Source: Planctomycetota bacterium (GTDB lineage Bacteria; Planctomycetota; UBA1135; GCA-002686595). Taken from it: DNA of 64,000 nt. Both the position numbers and the translations under genes were made by a program. Shown one piece after another: positions 42,783 through 52,225 of this stretch. The stretch's first letter is position 1. Each line of letters opens with the position of its first letter. The stretch is taken from NCBI GenBank assembly GCA_016714045.1, contig JADJNY010000003.1, forward strand, positions 124,001-188,000, in the 5' to 3' direction. The notes under the pieces were generated by a model that had not been told where the DNA came from, made no database searches, and saw nothing but the letters and a program-made list of their open reading frames with translations.

Positions 42783-45700
42783 ATGCAGCCCAAACCCGCC
42801 GAGTTCGGACCGTCGCGCCCGCGCGAGCTCGAAGCCCTCTTCGTCCGCTTTCGCGAGCGCGGCGACCTCACCGCGCTCGCCCTCGTGTTCGATCGCACGG
42901 CGCCGAAGCTGCTCGCGGTCGCTCGCCACCTCGCGGCAGACGAAGCGAGCGCGGAGGACGTCGTCCAGGCGACGTTTCTCGCCGCGCTGGAGCATGCCGA
43001 GCGCTTCGACGCGGAGCGCGACCTCGAGAGTTGGCTCGTCGGCATCGCGACGAACCAGGCGCAGAAGCTGCGCGCGCGTCAGGCGCGAACTCCCGACCCC
43101 GTGCGGCTCGTCCTGCCCGAGGACGGCGATCCCGTCGAACGCGCGGAGCTCGCCGAGTTCGTCGCGACGCTCGACGCGACGTTGGCACGCGTGCCCGAGG
43201 CCTACCGCGCCGTCCTGCGCGAGCACCTCGCCGACGGCCGGTCGCCCGAGGAGATCGCGCGCAAACTCGCGCGCTCCCCGAACACCGTGCGCGTGCAACT
43301 GCACCGCGGATTGAAGCACCTGCGTCGGCTCCTGCCCGCGGGTTTCGCGGTGGGTGGGCTCGCGCTGGTCGCGCGGCCGCGCGGTCTGGCGACCGTGCGA
43401 GAGCTCGTGTTGTCGCGCGGAGCGGAGTTCGCACCGCTCACCGCGACGGGAAGTGGAGTCGGGGGAACCTCGGGAGGTGGAACGATGTCGTCGAAGCTCG
43501 TGTTGATCGTGTCCGTCGCCGCGCTACTGGGAGTCGCAGCGTGGATCGGCCTTCGTCCTTCGCGTGGGAGCGTGGCGCCTCTCGTCGCGCAACCCGCGCT
43601 GGCCGAGGAGGTCGCGCAACCGGCGGCTCGAGCCGAGCTCGCCGCACCCGACGTCGCGTCGCGCGCGTCGAATCCGGACGGATCCGGCCCCGCGTTGCTC
43701 CTCGGCGCGACGGGCGCGCTGACCGTCGAGGTCGCGTGGTCCGACGGGACGCCCGCCGCCGGCGTCGAGGTGGTCGCCTCGAAGTCCGATGGCCCGAAGC
43801 CGCGGCAAGTGCGCTACCAGCGCGGCGACACGGGAGCCGATGGCCGATGGCGGACCGACCACATCGAGGCGGGAGCGGTCCAGGTCGGTGTGTCCGGTCG
43901 CAAGCCCGGTGGAACGGTCGTCGTCGTCGTGGGCGAGGAGCGCACGCTGCGCCTCGTGCTCGACCGCGGCGTCGACGTGACGGGGCGCGTCGTCGATCCC
44001 GCGGGCGCGCCCGTGGCGGGCGCCGTGGTGTTCTACGGTTGGCCGAACTGGCCGCGCGCGATGCAGACGATCGGGCGCGCGGGCGCCGACGGGCGCTTCG
44101 CGTTCCGGAGCCTCCGGCCCGACATCGCGCTCGCCGCGCTGACTCCGCAGCACTCGGGTTCGCCCGAAGTGTGGCTCCGCGACGCGGCGGCACCCGCGCC
44201 CGAGCTGCGCACGGTCGAACTCGCGTTGCGCGACGGCGAGACGGCGCTGCGCGGGACGGTGTTCGGCGCGGACGGCGAGCGCGTCGCGGGCGCGTGGGTG
44301 CGCATTGCGTCCCGCGATCCCGAGCGCGCGTGGCCGTCGTTGTGGCTCGAGTGCGACGAGCAGGGCGAGTTCCTGGCCGAGGGGCTGCGCGCGGGCGGCG
44401 TGCGCCTCTCGACCGCGCCGCCCGAGGGGCCGTGCACCTCGCAGGAGCTCACGCTCCAGCCCGGCGTCCTGAACACGATCGAGCTGCGGCTCGCGCGCGG
44501 CGTCACCGTCCGCGGGCGGCTCACGCGCGCCGATGGCGCGCCAGCGCTCGGCGCGAGCGTGCAGCACGACCAGAGCCAATCGCTCTTCGACGACGAGGTC
44601 TGCTACCGCTTCTCGCGGGTGGACGCCGACGGGAACTACGAGGTCGGTCCGCTCCCGCCGGGCCGCTTCGCTCTCGTCGCCGAGCTGCGCGACGACGCGC
44701 ACGAGCTGCGCACGCGCGAGGGACGGTGGTTCGAAGCCGTCGACGGGAGCGAGCTCGTCTGGGACGTCGTGCTCGGTGAGCCGCACGCGATCCAGGGGCG
44801 CGTCCTCGACGCGGACGGCGCGCCGCTCGCGGGGTGGGACGTGCAGGCCGGGGCGCTCGAAGGACCGGGACACTCGCCCAAGTCCGCGCGCACGGACGCA
44901 CTCGGCCGCTTCCGCATCTCGGGGTGTGTCGTGACGCAACACACCGTGTGGGTCTATGCGCCCGGCCCGCGGATCCAAGCACGGGCCGAAGCCGTTGGAG
45001 TTCTGCCTGACCAGACGGACCTCGAGCTGCGCGTCACGCCGATGACCGAACCCTCGAGCTTCGTCCGCGGCCGCGTGCTGAACTCGAATGGGACGCCCGC
45101 GACGGGGGTGCAGGTCCAGCTCTGCACACCCGAACGCTGCGTCACGACGAGCGAATCGGACGTGCAGGACGGCACGTTCCGGCTCGGTCCGGTCGTAGCC
45201 GGCACCTACGAGCTCGTCGCCGTGCTCCCCGATCGCAACAACCATCGAGTGCCGGGCGCGATCGCGCTCGCGGGGAACGCGACGCACGATGCGGGAGACG
45301 TGCGCCTCCCCGAACTCGGACGGTTCACGCTCGGAGTCCAGCGCAGCGACGGCGTCGCGCTCGACGTGCCGCTCCTGTGGCTCGTCGACGGCGACGGACG
45401 CGCGAACCTGCTCGAGGGAGAGGATGTCGGGCCCTTCGCGTCGCGGCGCGTCCCGATCGGCGCGTACCGCTTGCGCGGCACGTTCCGCAACGCGCACTTG
45501 CCCGAGCGCGACGTCGAGGTGCGCGCGAACGAGGAGACGCACCTCGACCTCGTCTGTGAACCCGCGACGTTCGGCGTGCTCACGTTCCACCTGCCCGAGG
45601 GGGCGCTCATGCCGGAGCGCCTGCGCGCGGAGATTCGATCCGGCGCATCCTCGATGTCGACCTACTACGGTCCGCGCATGCGGGCCGGAGATCGGTGGGT

Positions 45701-45833
45701 TCTCTCCATGTTCCTCAGCCTGCCCGCCGGCACCTACACGTGGAGCGCCACCGCCGGGACGTGGGAAGGCAACGGCTCGTTCGCGTTCGGCCCCGACGTG
45801 CAGCGCATCGACGTCGACCTGCACGCGCACTGA
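42783..45833 (+). CDS. ECF sigma domain fused to a membrane-anchored carboxypeptidase-regulatory-like protein
   Basis: 1016 residues in one open frame. Residues ~1-180 are an ECF sigma factor: region 2 (DEASAEDVVQATFLAALEHAERFD, then LESWLVGIATNQAQKLRARQ) and region 4 (LARVPEAYRAVLREHLADGRSPEEIARKLARSPNTVRVQLHRGLKHL). A Gly/Ser linker (~222-234) leads to one membrane helix (~238-256, KLVLIVSVAALLGVAAWIGL). Residues ~280-1016 are tandem beta-sandwich repeats (GRVVDPAGAPVAGAVVF, GRLTRADGAPALGASV, GRVLDADGAPLAGWDV, GRVLNSNGTPATGVQV) outside the cytoplasm. At the junction a strong Shine-Dalgarno (GGGAGGTGG) precedes an in-frame ATG at 43485, so a separate membrane protein may also be made. Confidence 0.88.
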   Translation: MQPKPAEFGPSRPRELEALFVRFRERGDLTALALVFDRTAPKLLAVARHLAADEASAEDVVQATFLAALEHAERFDAERDLESWLVGIATNQAQKLRARQARTPDPVRLVLPEDGDPVERAELAEFVATLDATLARVPEAYRAVLREHLADGRSPEEIARKLARSPNTVRVQLHRGLKHLRRLLPAGFAVGGLALVARPRGLATVRELVLSRGAEFAPLTATGSGVGGTSGGGTMSSKLVLIVSVAALLGVAAWIGLRPSRGSVAPLVAQPALAEEVAQPAARAELAAPDVASRASNPDGSGPALLLGATGALTVEVAWSDGTPAAGVEVVASKSDGPKPRQVRYQRGDTGADGRWRTDHIEAGAVQVGVSGRKPGGTVVVVVGEERTLRLVLDRGVDVTGRVVDPAGAPVAGAVVFYGWPNWPRAMQTIGRAGADGRFAFRSLRPDIALAALTPQHSGSPEVWLRDAAAPAPELRTVELALRDGETALRGTVFGADGERVAGAWVRIASRDPERAWPSLWLECDEQGEFLAEGLRAGGVRLSTAPPEGPCTSQELTLQPGVLNTIELRLARGVTVRGRLTRADGAPALGASVQHDQSQSLFDDEVCYRFSRVDADGNYEVGPLPPGRFALVAELRDDAHELRTREGRWFEAVDGSELVWDVVLGEPHAIQGRVLDADGAPLAGWDVQAGALEGPGHSPKSARTDALGRFRISGCVVTQHTVWVYAPGPRIQARAEAVGVLPDQTDLELRVTPMTEPSSFVRGRVLNSNGTPATGVQVQLCTPERCVTTSESDVQDGTFRLGPVVAGTYELVAVLPDRNNHRVPGAIALAGNATHDAGDVRLPELGRFTLGVQRSDGVALDVPLLWLVDGDGRANLLEGEDVGPFASRRVPIGAYRLRGTFRNAHLPERDVEVRANEETHLDLVCEPATFGVLTFHLPEGALMPERLRAEIRSGASSMSTYYGPRMRAGDRWVLSMFLSLPAGTYTWSATAGTWEGNGSFAFGPDVQRIDVDLHAH
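43472..43487 (+). promoter_or_regulatory. Internal ribosome-binding site and in-frame start inside the sigma fusion
   Basis: GGGAGGTGG is followed by AACG and ATG at 43485, in frame with the fusion. Core GGAGG ends 7 bases before the ATG, ideal spacing and stronger than the RBS of the full-length gene. Translation from here gives the 782-residue membrane protein without the sigma domain. Confidence 0.5.
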
Positions 45834-45991
45834 TCGTCGTCGCGGCGCGGTCGTGCAGGATCCTCCGTGCCGCGCGACGCCCACGCACGGGCTCGTGAGT
45901 CGCAACGCTCCGGGCAGTGCATCCATCACGCTCCGGGACCCGCGGCGCGGACGCCTGCCGACGTCCGCGCCACCTCCGAGAGTGAGATCGG

Positions 45992-46043
45992 GGCGGCCCG
46001 GTCCGGGAGCGTCCCCCCGAACGCTCGACCGAACCGGACCGCC
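45992..46043. terminator. Bidirectional hairpin between convergent genes
   Basis: Nested arms: GGCGGCCCGGTCCGG pairs with CCGAACCGGACCGCC (two wobble positions) and, inside, GAGCGT pairs with ACGCTC around CCCCCCGA. It lies midway between the stops of the sigma fusion (45833, plus) and the coupling-protein gene (46055, minus). Confidence 0.65.
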
Positions 46044-46054
46044 CGCGATGCTCG

Positions 46055-48147
46055 TCACCCCTGCTTGGATCCGGACGCGCCGCTCGCTCCGTCCTGGGGC
46101 GGGTTGCGACGCGGTCCCTTCGGCCGGCCGTTCGGACCGTCGCCGCCCGGCGGCGCGTCGTGCGCTCCCGGTCCGGCCCCGTCCGCGCCGCGCGTCTCGT
46201 CCGGCTCCGGCGGCCAGCCGAGCGCCAGCTGGTCCAGCGCGTCGACATCGCGCACCGAGCGCTGGTAGCGCACGTAGTTCGCGAGCACGCGCGGCTCGTC
46301 GCGGCACGTGATCCGGTGCGCGCCGTGGAGGTCGTCGAGGTTGCCCGCCTCCTCCTTCAAGCTCTCGAGCAACTGCACGAGGCCCTGGACCGCCTTCTGG
46401 TGCCGCGCTTCGTAGCGCGACCACCACGCGCGCGCCGCGACGCTCGCGCGCTCGAACGCGAGCTCGTGCTTGAGCCGCTGCATGCGCGCCTCGAGCACGG
46501 ATTGCGGCATCGCGCGGCCGAGCGCCGGCCCGGCGCGCCGCGTCGGACGCCACAGGAGCGGCTCCGCGCGCGCACCCGCCGACGCGGGCTCGTCCGCGAC
46601 CGCGCGGAGCACGTCGCGCAGTTCGGGGAGCTCGTAGGCGCGCTTCACGAACGCCTGGAACGGCGGCGTGCCCGGCAGGAAGAAGGTCGCGGGCGCCCCG
46701 AACACGAAGTGCTTGGGCGGCCGCGCGATCTCCTCGGGGAAAAGAGCGGCCGCGGGCCGGACGAGCGGTGCCGCGCCGACTCGCGGAAGCCGCGCGTCGA
46801 GCGGCGGTCGGTCTCGTCGATGCGCGTGACGATCTCGGCGCTCATCGTGCCGGCGAGCGCGGAGGCGTACTCGGCGTCGATGCGTTCGAGCCCGGGGAGG
46901 AAGATCTTCGTGTTGAACCCCGCGAGCACCGTGTCGCGTGCGTCGCGGTAGAGGTGCGCGATCTGTCCCAGGCTCTGCGTCGCGGCGACGATCGCGACGC
47001 GCGGGCCGCGCAGCGTGTTCACGGTGACCTCGAAGTGCGGGATGCGCCCGATCGAGCTCGCGAACTCGTCCAGGAAGAGCGAGACGGGCCGCGGGAGGCG
47101 CGCGCGCGGTTCGCGGACGGCACGCCGCGTCAGGTGGTCGATCAGGTGCGTCAGGAAGAGGTTCCAGAAGGGGCGCAACCGCGGGATGTCGGCCTCGCGC
47201 ATCTCGACGACGAGCACGCCGGGGCCGTCGACCAGCGCATCGAGGTCGAGCTCGTTCCGCGACGTCACCGATGCGAGGTCCTGGTCGCGCAGCGCGGAGA
47301 GACGGCTCTGCGCGTCCGCGAGGACGGTCTCGGCGTTCCACGACGCCGTCTTCAGGTACGAATGGAAGGTGACGAGCCCCGGGACCTGCGCGTGGTCGCG
47401 GATCCAGGCGTGGAGCTCCTCGCGCGGCAGCTCGAGCACCTCGCGCGCGCGGGCGAGGCACGCGCGCTCGGACGGATCGAGCACGAGGCCCTGCAGGATC
47501 CCCGCGATCAGGTTGATCGAGCAGTTGAGGAAGAACACGGAGTCGTGACCGTGCTCGCGCACCTCGGTCGCCCAGCACAGCGCGTGGGCGAGCGTGTAGG
47601 TGCGCGATTCGAGCTCGGCCGGGTCGGTCGGCAGCGTCTCGAGCGGGTTCCAGCCCGAGGAGCGCGTCCGGTCGGCGAAGTTGAGCACCTGGACCGGGCG
47701 TTCGCGGCCCGCGCGCTTCGCCGCCTTGCGCACGAACGGCGCGAGCTCGCCCTTCGCGTCGAAGACGATCAGGCTGCGCTCGGGATCGGCGAGGTCGGAC
47801 GCGATCCACGGCAGGATGAAGCCCGTCGTCTTGCCCGTGCCGGGCTGGCCGACGATCAGCACGTGGCGGTTGCGCTCTTCCTCGGGGATGCAGAGCGTGC
47901 GCAGGAAGAGCGGGCGCAGGCCGCCATCGGCGTCGAAGTCCTCGACGATCGGCGAGAAGCCGTTCAAGCGCGTCACGTGCTTCGCGCACGGATCGGCGGT
48001 GAGCCACGGCAGGAGCAGCGGCTCGTCGGCGAGGCGTGCCGCGCCGTGCAGACCCTCGAGCGAACGCCGCGGACGGCGCGGGAGGGCCTCGTTCGACGCG
48101 AGGAAGGCCTCGTCTTCGAAGGGGAAGGAGAGCTCGGGTTCGGACAT
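46055..48147 (-). pseudogene. VirD4/TraG-like type IV coupling ATPase, frameshifted
   Basis: Coupling proteins dock DNA or protein substrates to type IV secretion. Walker A VGQPGTGKTTG (near residue 85), Walker B RPVSLFLDEFASSIGRIP, then the conserved VTVNTLRGPRVAIVAATQSLGQIAHLY and GTMSAEIVTRIDETDRR read in one frame to about 46745. From there the homology (LFPEEIARPPKHFVFGAP and onwards to SGSKQG) continues in a different frame. The break falls in an A4/G4 tract (46736-46743, plus strand); one extra base there restores about 697 codons. The gene may be inactivated, use slippage, or carry a sequencing error. No N-terminal membrane helices and no other secretion genes are seen. Confidence 0.75.
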
Positions 48148-48798
48148 GGCAGGGAACACGGGCAGGGACGGAGCCCGTGCGGGTGGAGCGGGGTTCGAGG
48201 CGCGGACCGGCGGCGTGGACGCACCTGGACGCGCCCCCGGGACGACGGAGGCGCGGCGACGAGCCCGGGGCGGGACGAAGGCAGCTCCCTGCGAGCACGC
48301 TCCGGCGCAGTTCCGCACGCGGCGGTCTGGCTCCTGAACGGGCGGCGGTTCCCCGCCGCGACCCACCTCGCGCGCCTTGCCGAACGCGCGCGAGCCCCCC
48401 GAGATTCAACGCGTGCCCCGAGTGTAGAGCACGTCGGCGCGGCGTGAAGCGCGCGGTGCGTCGCGAGCACGCGCGGCGCGCGCGTCGCGTGCTCGGCGCG
48501 CGCGCATCGACGCGAGCAAGCCCGCGCGCGCACGAGCGTTGTGAATTGCGCTCACCTCGCGCGACGCGCCGGCGATTTCTCGCTGGAAATCCAGCTCGAA
48601 ACGCGCGTCGCGTCGAGCGTCGCGGACGGCACGCGCAGTGACGATCCGGCGCGCGAGCGGGAGCACGCTAGCGCTCGTGGTGTCGTCGCGAACAGCGCAA
48701 GCGCTCGTGGCTCCGCGCCCATCGATACCGCGCGTCCTTCACGCTCGACGCGCGCCGCGGAGAGCGCCGCGGTTTTCGCGCGTCCAGCTCCCGCGCGA
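48148..48798. other. 651-bp region without a convincing gene
   Basis: Lies between the coupling-protein gene and the AAA+ gene, both on the minus strand. It has an 11-bp direct repeat AGCGCTCGTGG at 48670 and 48700 (30 bp apart) and a less GC-rich patch around 48535-48600 that could hold a promoter. A minus-strand reading frame of 86 codons (48406-48666) exists but has an Arg/Ala composition typical of noise. Confidence 0.4.
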
Positions 48799-50118
48799 TC
48801 AGCGCTCGAACGCGAACGCGACCGCGTCGTCTTGCACGCGGACGCGGATCAGGCGCGACGAGCGGCCTTCGTGGGCGAGCACGAAGCTCGACAGCGGCGA
48901 CTCGACCTCGCGCTGGATGACGCGGCGGATCTCGCGCGCGCCGTAGTCGGTGGAGAAGCCGCGCTGCGCGACCCAGCGCGCGACGGCGGGCGTGAACGCG
49001 ACGCGCAGGCTGCGACGGCGGGCGCGCGCGGCGAGCTCCGTGAGCTGGCGTTGCGCGATCGCGCGCGCGGCCTCCGGATCGAGTTCGGCGAACACGAGCG
49101 TCTCGTCGAGGCGGCCCAGGAACTCGGGCGTGAACTGCCGCTCGAGTGCCTCGATCGCGATCTCGCGCAGGCGGACGTCGCCGAGCACCTGCGTGCGCTC
49201 GAAGCCGACGCGACGGCGCGCGTCGACCATCTCGGAGGCGCCGGCATTCGACGTGAGGATCACGCACGCGCGCTCGAAGCTGACGCGGCGGCCCTTGGAG
49301 TCGGTGAGCCCGCCGTCCTCCAGGATCTGGAGCAGCAGGTTGTGCATCCGCGGATGCGCCTTCTCGATCTCGTCGAAGAGGACGACCGATTCGGGGTGCT
49401 TCGCGACGGCCTCGGTGAGCTGTCCGCCCTCCTCGTGCCCGACGTAGCCCGGCGGCGAGCCGATCAGCTTCGCGTACTCGTGCGCGAGCGCGAACTCGCT
49501 GCAATCGATGCGGACGAGGCCCTTCGACTTGCCGTCGGCGAAGACCTCGCTCGCGAGCGAGCGCGCGAGCTCCGTCTTGCCCGTGCCCGTGCGGCCGAGG
49601 AAGAGGAACGTCGAGAGCGGCCGGTTCGGCGCGGAGAGGCCCGCGGCGGCCTTCTGCAGCGCCTTCGCGACGCTCTGGACCGCGCGGTCCTGGCCGATGA
49701 CGTGGCGCAGGAGGCGCCGGTCGAGGTCGTGGATCTTGCGGCGCAGGCGGAGGTGGAACTCCTCCTCGTTCGCTCCGCCGCGGCGCTCGGCCTGCGGCTC
49801 GCGCTCGCCCTCGCCGCGCGTCTCGCCGCGCAGGCGCACCGTGTGGATGTCGAGGCTCGGGTTGACCTCGATGCACAACTGGTAGAGCAGGTCCTCGGCG
49901 AGCAGCGGATCCTCGGGCATCCACTTCTCGAGCCGAGCGCGGAAGTCCTGGCGGAACTCCGGGCAGCAGCTCTGGACGACAAGCCGGCGGTAGGTCGCGC
50001 GGTTCAGGCCGGACTGACCCTGGACGTCGAGCGAGCTGCCGTCGCAGACGAGGATCTGGACGAACGCATCGGCCGGCTCGAAGTAGCGGTAGACGCTGCG
50101 ACTCTTGCTCGTGTTCAC
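48799..50118 (-). CDS. Clp-like AAA+ ATPase with a novel N-terminal domain
   Basis: 439 residues. Residues ~125-435 form one Clp/Hsp100 D2-type module: IGQDRAVQSVAKAL, Walker A FLGRTGTGKTELARSL, pore-loop region IGSPPGYVGHEEGGQLTEAV, Walker B VVLFDEIEKAHP, sensor 1 ILTSNAGA, arginine finger region FTPEFLGRLDE, and sensor 2 YGAREIRRVI. There is no D1 domain, no ClpP-binding tripeptide that I can see, and no ClpX zinc finger. The N-terminal ~120 residues (SVYRYFEPADAFVQILV and following, with a CC pair) are unrecognised and may pick substrates. It could be an adaptor-bound unfoldase for a secretion or surface system. Confidence 0.88.
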   Translation of the reverse strand: MNTSKSRSVYRYFEPADAFVQILVCDGSSLDVQGQSGLNRATYRRLVVQSCCPEFRQDFRARLEKWMPEDPLLAEDLLYQLCIEVNPSLDIHTVRLRGETRGEGEREPQAERRGGANEEEFHLRLRRKIHDLDRRLLRHVIGQDRAVQSVAKALQKAAAGLSAPNRPLSTFLFLGRTGTGKTELARSLASEVFADGKSKGLVRIDCSEFALAHEYAKLIGSPPGYVGHEEGGQLTEAVAKHPESVVLFDEIEKAHPRMHNLLLQILEDGGLTDSKGRRVSFERACVILTSNAGASEMVDARRRVGFERTQVLGDVRLREIAIEALERQFTPEFLGRLDETLVFAELDPEAARAIAQRQLTELAARARRRSLRVAFTPAVARWVAQRGFSTDYGAREIRRVIQREVESPLSSFVLAHEGRSSRLIRVRVQDDAVAFAFER

Positions 50119-50321
50119 GCGGGACGAAGCGGGGCGCGCGGGGGATCGCCGCGGACCGTGCTCCCTTCGGAGCGGATCGGCGCGCGGCGGGGGCGTGCCC
50201 GGCTTCGGGCCTACCTTCGGCAGGGCTTGCGGCGAGCCTTGACGGAACGTGGAAAAGACCGCGCGCTGCCCGAGCGATGCGGGGGCGACGCCGCCGCACG
50301 GGCCCGCTACATTCAGGGACG

Positions 50322-51416
50322 ATGACCCTTCCCGACGACACCCGCTTCCTCGCCCTGCTCGTCCACCGCGGCTGGATCGGCCGGGGCGAGGCCGAGCTCC
50401 TGCTGCCCCTATTAAAGGGAGGGGAGCCCCTGGATGGCCTGCTCGCGACGCGCCTCAAGTGGAGCGCAGCCGAGATCGCCCGCCTGCGGCGCACGAACGC
50501 CGGCGAGATCCCGGAGATCCCGGGCTACGACGTGATCGCGAAGCTCGGCACGGGCGGGACCGCGGACGTATTCCGCGCGCTCGACAAGAAGAGCGGGCGC
50601 ATCGTCGCGCTCAAGGTGCTCAAGCCCGAGTGCGTCCGGAACGACGCGATCCGCCAGGCCTTCGTGCGCGAGGCGCGCCTGCTCGAGGCGCTCGAGCACC
50701 CCGGTCTCGTCAAGGGCTTCGGCGTCGCGCGCCACAACACGACCTACTTCGCGCGCCTCGAGTGCATCGACGGCTCGACGCTGCTCGAGATCCTCGACCA
50801 GGGCCACCCCTTCGGCGAAGAGGAGGCGCTGCGCATCGTCCTCTCCGTCGCGGAGACGATGAGCTACCTCGCCGGGAAGGAGCTCGTGCACCGCGACGTC
50901 AAGCCGGGCAACGTCATGCTCGACTCCAGCGGCCGCGTGAAGCTGATCGACCTGGGCTTCGCCGCCTCGACCGACGCCGCGGCGCCGGGGGCGGGGAGCG
51001 ACGCCGGAGCGCCGGCGCCGGGCACCGCCGTCGGGACGGTCGCGTACCTCTCGCCGGAGCAAGCGCGCGGCGGGGCCGCGGCGGACCTGCGCAGTGACGT
51101 CTACTCGCTCGGCGTGACGCTCTTCCACCTCGTCGTCGGGCGCCTGCCCTTTGAGGGTTCGAAGGACAGCGAGGTGCTGCGCAAACAGGTGACGCAAGCG
51201 CTCTCCTCGCCGGAGCTCAAGTCGCGCGGCTTCTCCCCGCACCTCGCCTACTTCGTGCAGAAGATGATGGCCAAGGAAGCAGACATCCGATACCAGTCGT
51301 GGAAGGAGCTGGTCGACGACATCCAGTCGCAGCTCGCGGGCCGGGAGCACCTCGACTTCGAGAAGGACGCCGCGGAGCGTCCGCGCACGCCGCCGCCGCG
51401 TCGGCGGAGGTTCTAG
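50322..51416 (+). CDS. Ser/Thr protein kinase (Hanks type)
   Basis: 364 residues. A ~65-residue helical N-terminal segment precedes the kinase: glycine loop LGTGGTADVFRA (near 70), catalytic Lys in IVALKVLK, HRDVKPGNVML (near 190), DLGFA in place of DFG, VGTVAYLSPEQARGG (with an inserted Ala/Gly stretch in the activation segment), and DVYSLGVTLFHLVVGRLPF. No membrane segment follows, so it is cytosolic, unlike PASTA kinases. Near codon 30 there is an unusual A/T-rich patch with rare CTA and TTA codons and an internal Shine-Dalgarno-like string. Its stop overlaps the next start (TAGTG). Confidence 0.93.
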   Translation: MTLPDDTRFLALLVHRGWIGRGEAELLLPLLKGGEPLDGLLATRLKWSAAEIARLRRTNAGEIPEIPGYDVIAKLGTGGTADVFRALDKKSGRIVALKVLKPECVRNDAIRQAFVREARLLEALEHPGLVKGFGVARHNTTYFARLECIDGSTLLEILDQGHPFGEEEALRIVLSVAETMSYLAGKELVHRDVKPGNVMLDSSGRVKLIDLGFAASTDAAAPGAGSDAGAPAPGTAVGTVAYLSPEQARGGAAADLRSDVYSLGVTLFHLVVGRLPFEGSKDSEVLRKQVTQALSSPELKSRGFSPHLAYFVQKMMAKEADIRYQSWKELVDDIQSQLAGREHLDFEKDAAERPRTPPPRRRRF

Positions 51417-52225
51417 TGGACGTCGAGAGCGGAGCGAGCGCCCCGCGCGCGGAGGTGCGCGCCGAGGACCGCGGTCTCCGCGGGGTCGTCCCGTTTCGCT
51501 TCGCGTGCCACCGCTGCGGGCACTGCTGCAGCGGCGGCGAGGGCCACGTGTGGCTCGAGGAAGGCGAGGAGGCGCGTCTCGCGGCGGCCCTCGGAACGTC
51601 CGTCACCGCGTTCGTCGAGCGCTTCGTCCGGCGCGTGCCCGATCCGCGCACGGGCGAGCTCCGCTCCGCGCTGCGCGAAGCGCCCGGCGGCGGCACGGGG
51701 GATCGCGGCGGTCCGTGCGTGCTCCTCGAGGGGCGCAACACCTGCCGCGCCTACAACGCGCGCCCGCGCCACTGCGCCGAGTTCCCGTACTGGGACGGCG
51801 TGCTGAACGACCGCGACCGCTTCGAGGCCGCGCGCGCGACCTGTCCGGGCATCGCCGTCGTGCCCGACCCCGCCCGCTTCCAGCGCGCGAGCGCGCGGCT
51901 CGGGGCGCTCCTCGCCGAGCTCGGCCCCGCGCGCGCCGAGCGGTGCTGCCTCGACGGCGGCGCCGTCGAGCGCGTTTACGCGACCGGGCTCGAGGCCGAC
52001 CACGCGCTCGCGCACGCGCCGGGGACGCCGCCGGCCGCGGGCTGTCGCCTCGGCGAGGGTGCGCCCGTCGCGTGCCGGCTCGGCCCGCGCGCGGCGGAGC
52101 ACGGCGAAGGGGAGCGCTGGCTCGCGCGCGTGCGCGCGATCGAGCGCGAGACGGACTACCCGGCGGCGTACGGCCCGCTCGACGAGCTCCTCGCGACGCG
52201 CGCGCCGCGGAAGGGGGCGCCGTGA
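51416..52225 (+). CDS. YkgJ-like cysteine-cluster (Fe-S or zinc) protein
   Basis: 269 residues. The signature is FACHRCGHCCSGGEGHVWL near the N-terminus (CxxCxxCC) with later cysteines PCVLLEGRNTCRAYNARPRHCAEFPYW, matching UPF0153/YkgJ proteins thought to bind a metal or Fe-S cluster. An extra C-terminal ~110 residues include RAERCCLDGG and GCRLGEG with more cysteines and are not part of the usual domain. The GTG start at 51416 overlaps the kinase stop by one base and its stop overlaps the next gene's GTG. The three genes are translationally coupled. Confidence 0.88.
   Translation: MDVESGASAPRAEVRAEDRGLRGVVPFRFACHRCGHCCSGGEGHVWLEEGEEARLAAALGTSVTAFVERFVRRVPDPRTGELRSALREAPGGGTGDRGGPCVLLEGRNTCRAYNARPRHCAEFPYWDGVLNDRDRFEAARATCPGIAVVPDPARFQRASARLGALLAELGPARAERCCLDGGAVERVYATGLEADHALAHAPGTPPAAGCRLGEGAPVACRLGPRAAEHGEGERWLARVRAIERETDYPAAYGPLDELLATRAPRKGAP

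Noticed and set aside
48535..48560. CRP-like TGTGA...TCAC half-sites
   Set aside because: The spacer is one base off the consensus and no CRP context is known here.
48406..48666. 86-codon minus-strand frame upstream of the coupling ATPase
   Set aside because: Arg/Ala-rich low-complexity product and no ribosome-binding site; treated as non-coding.
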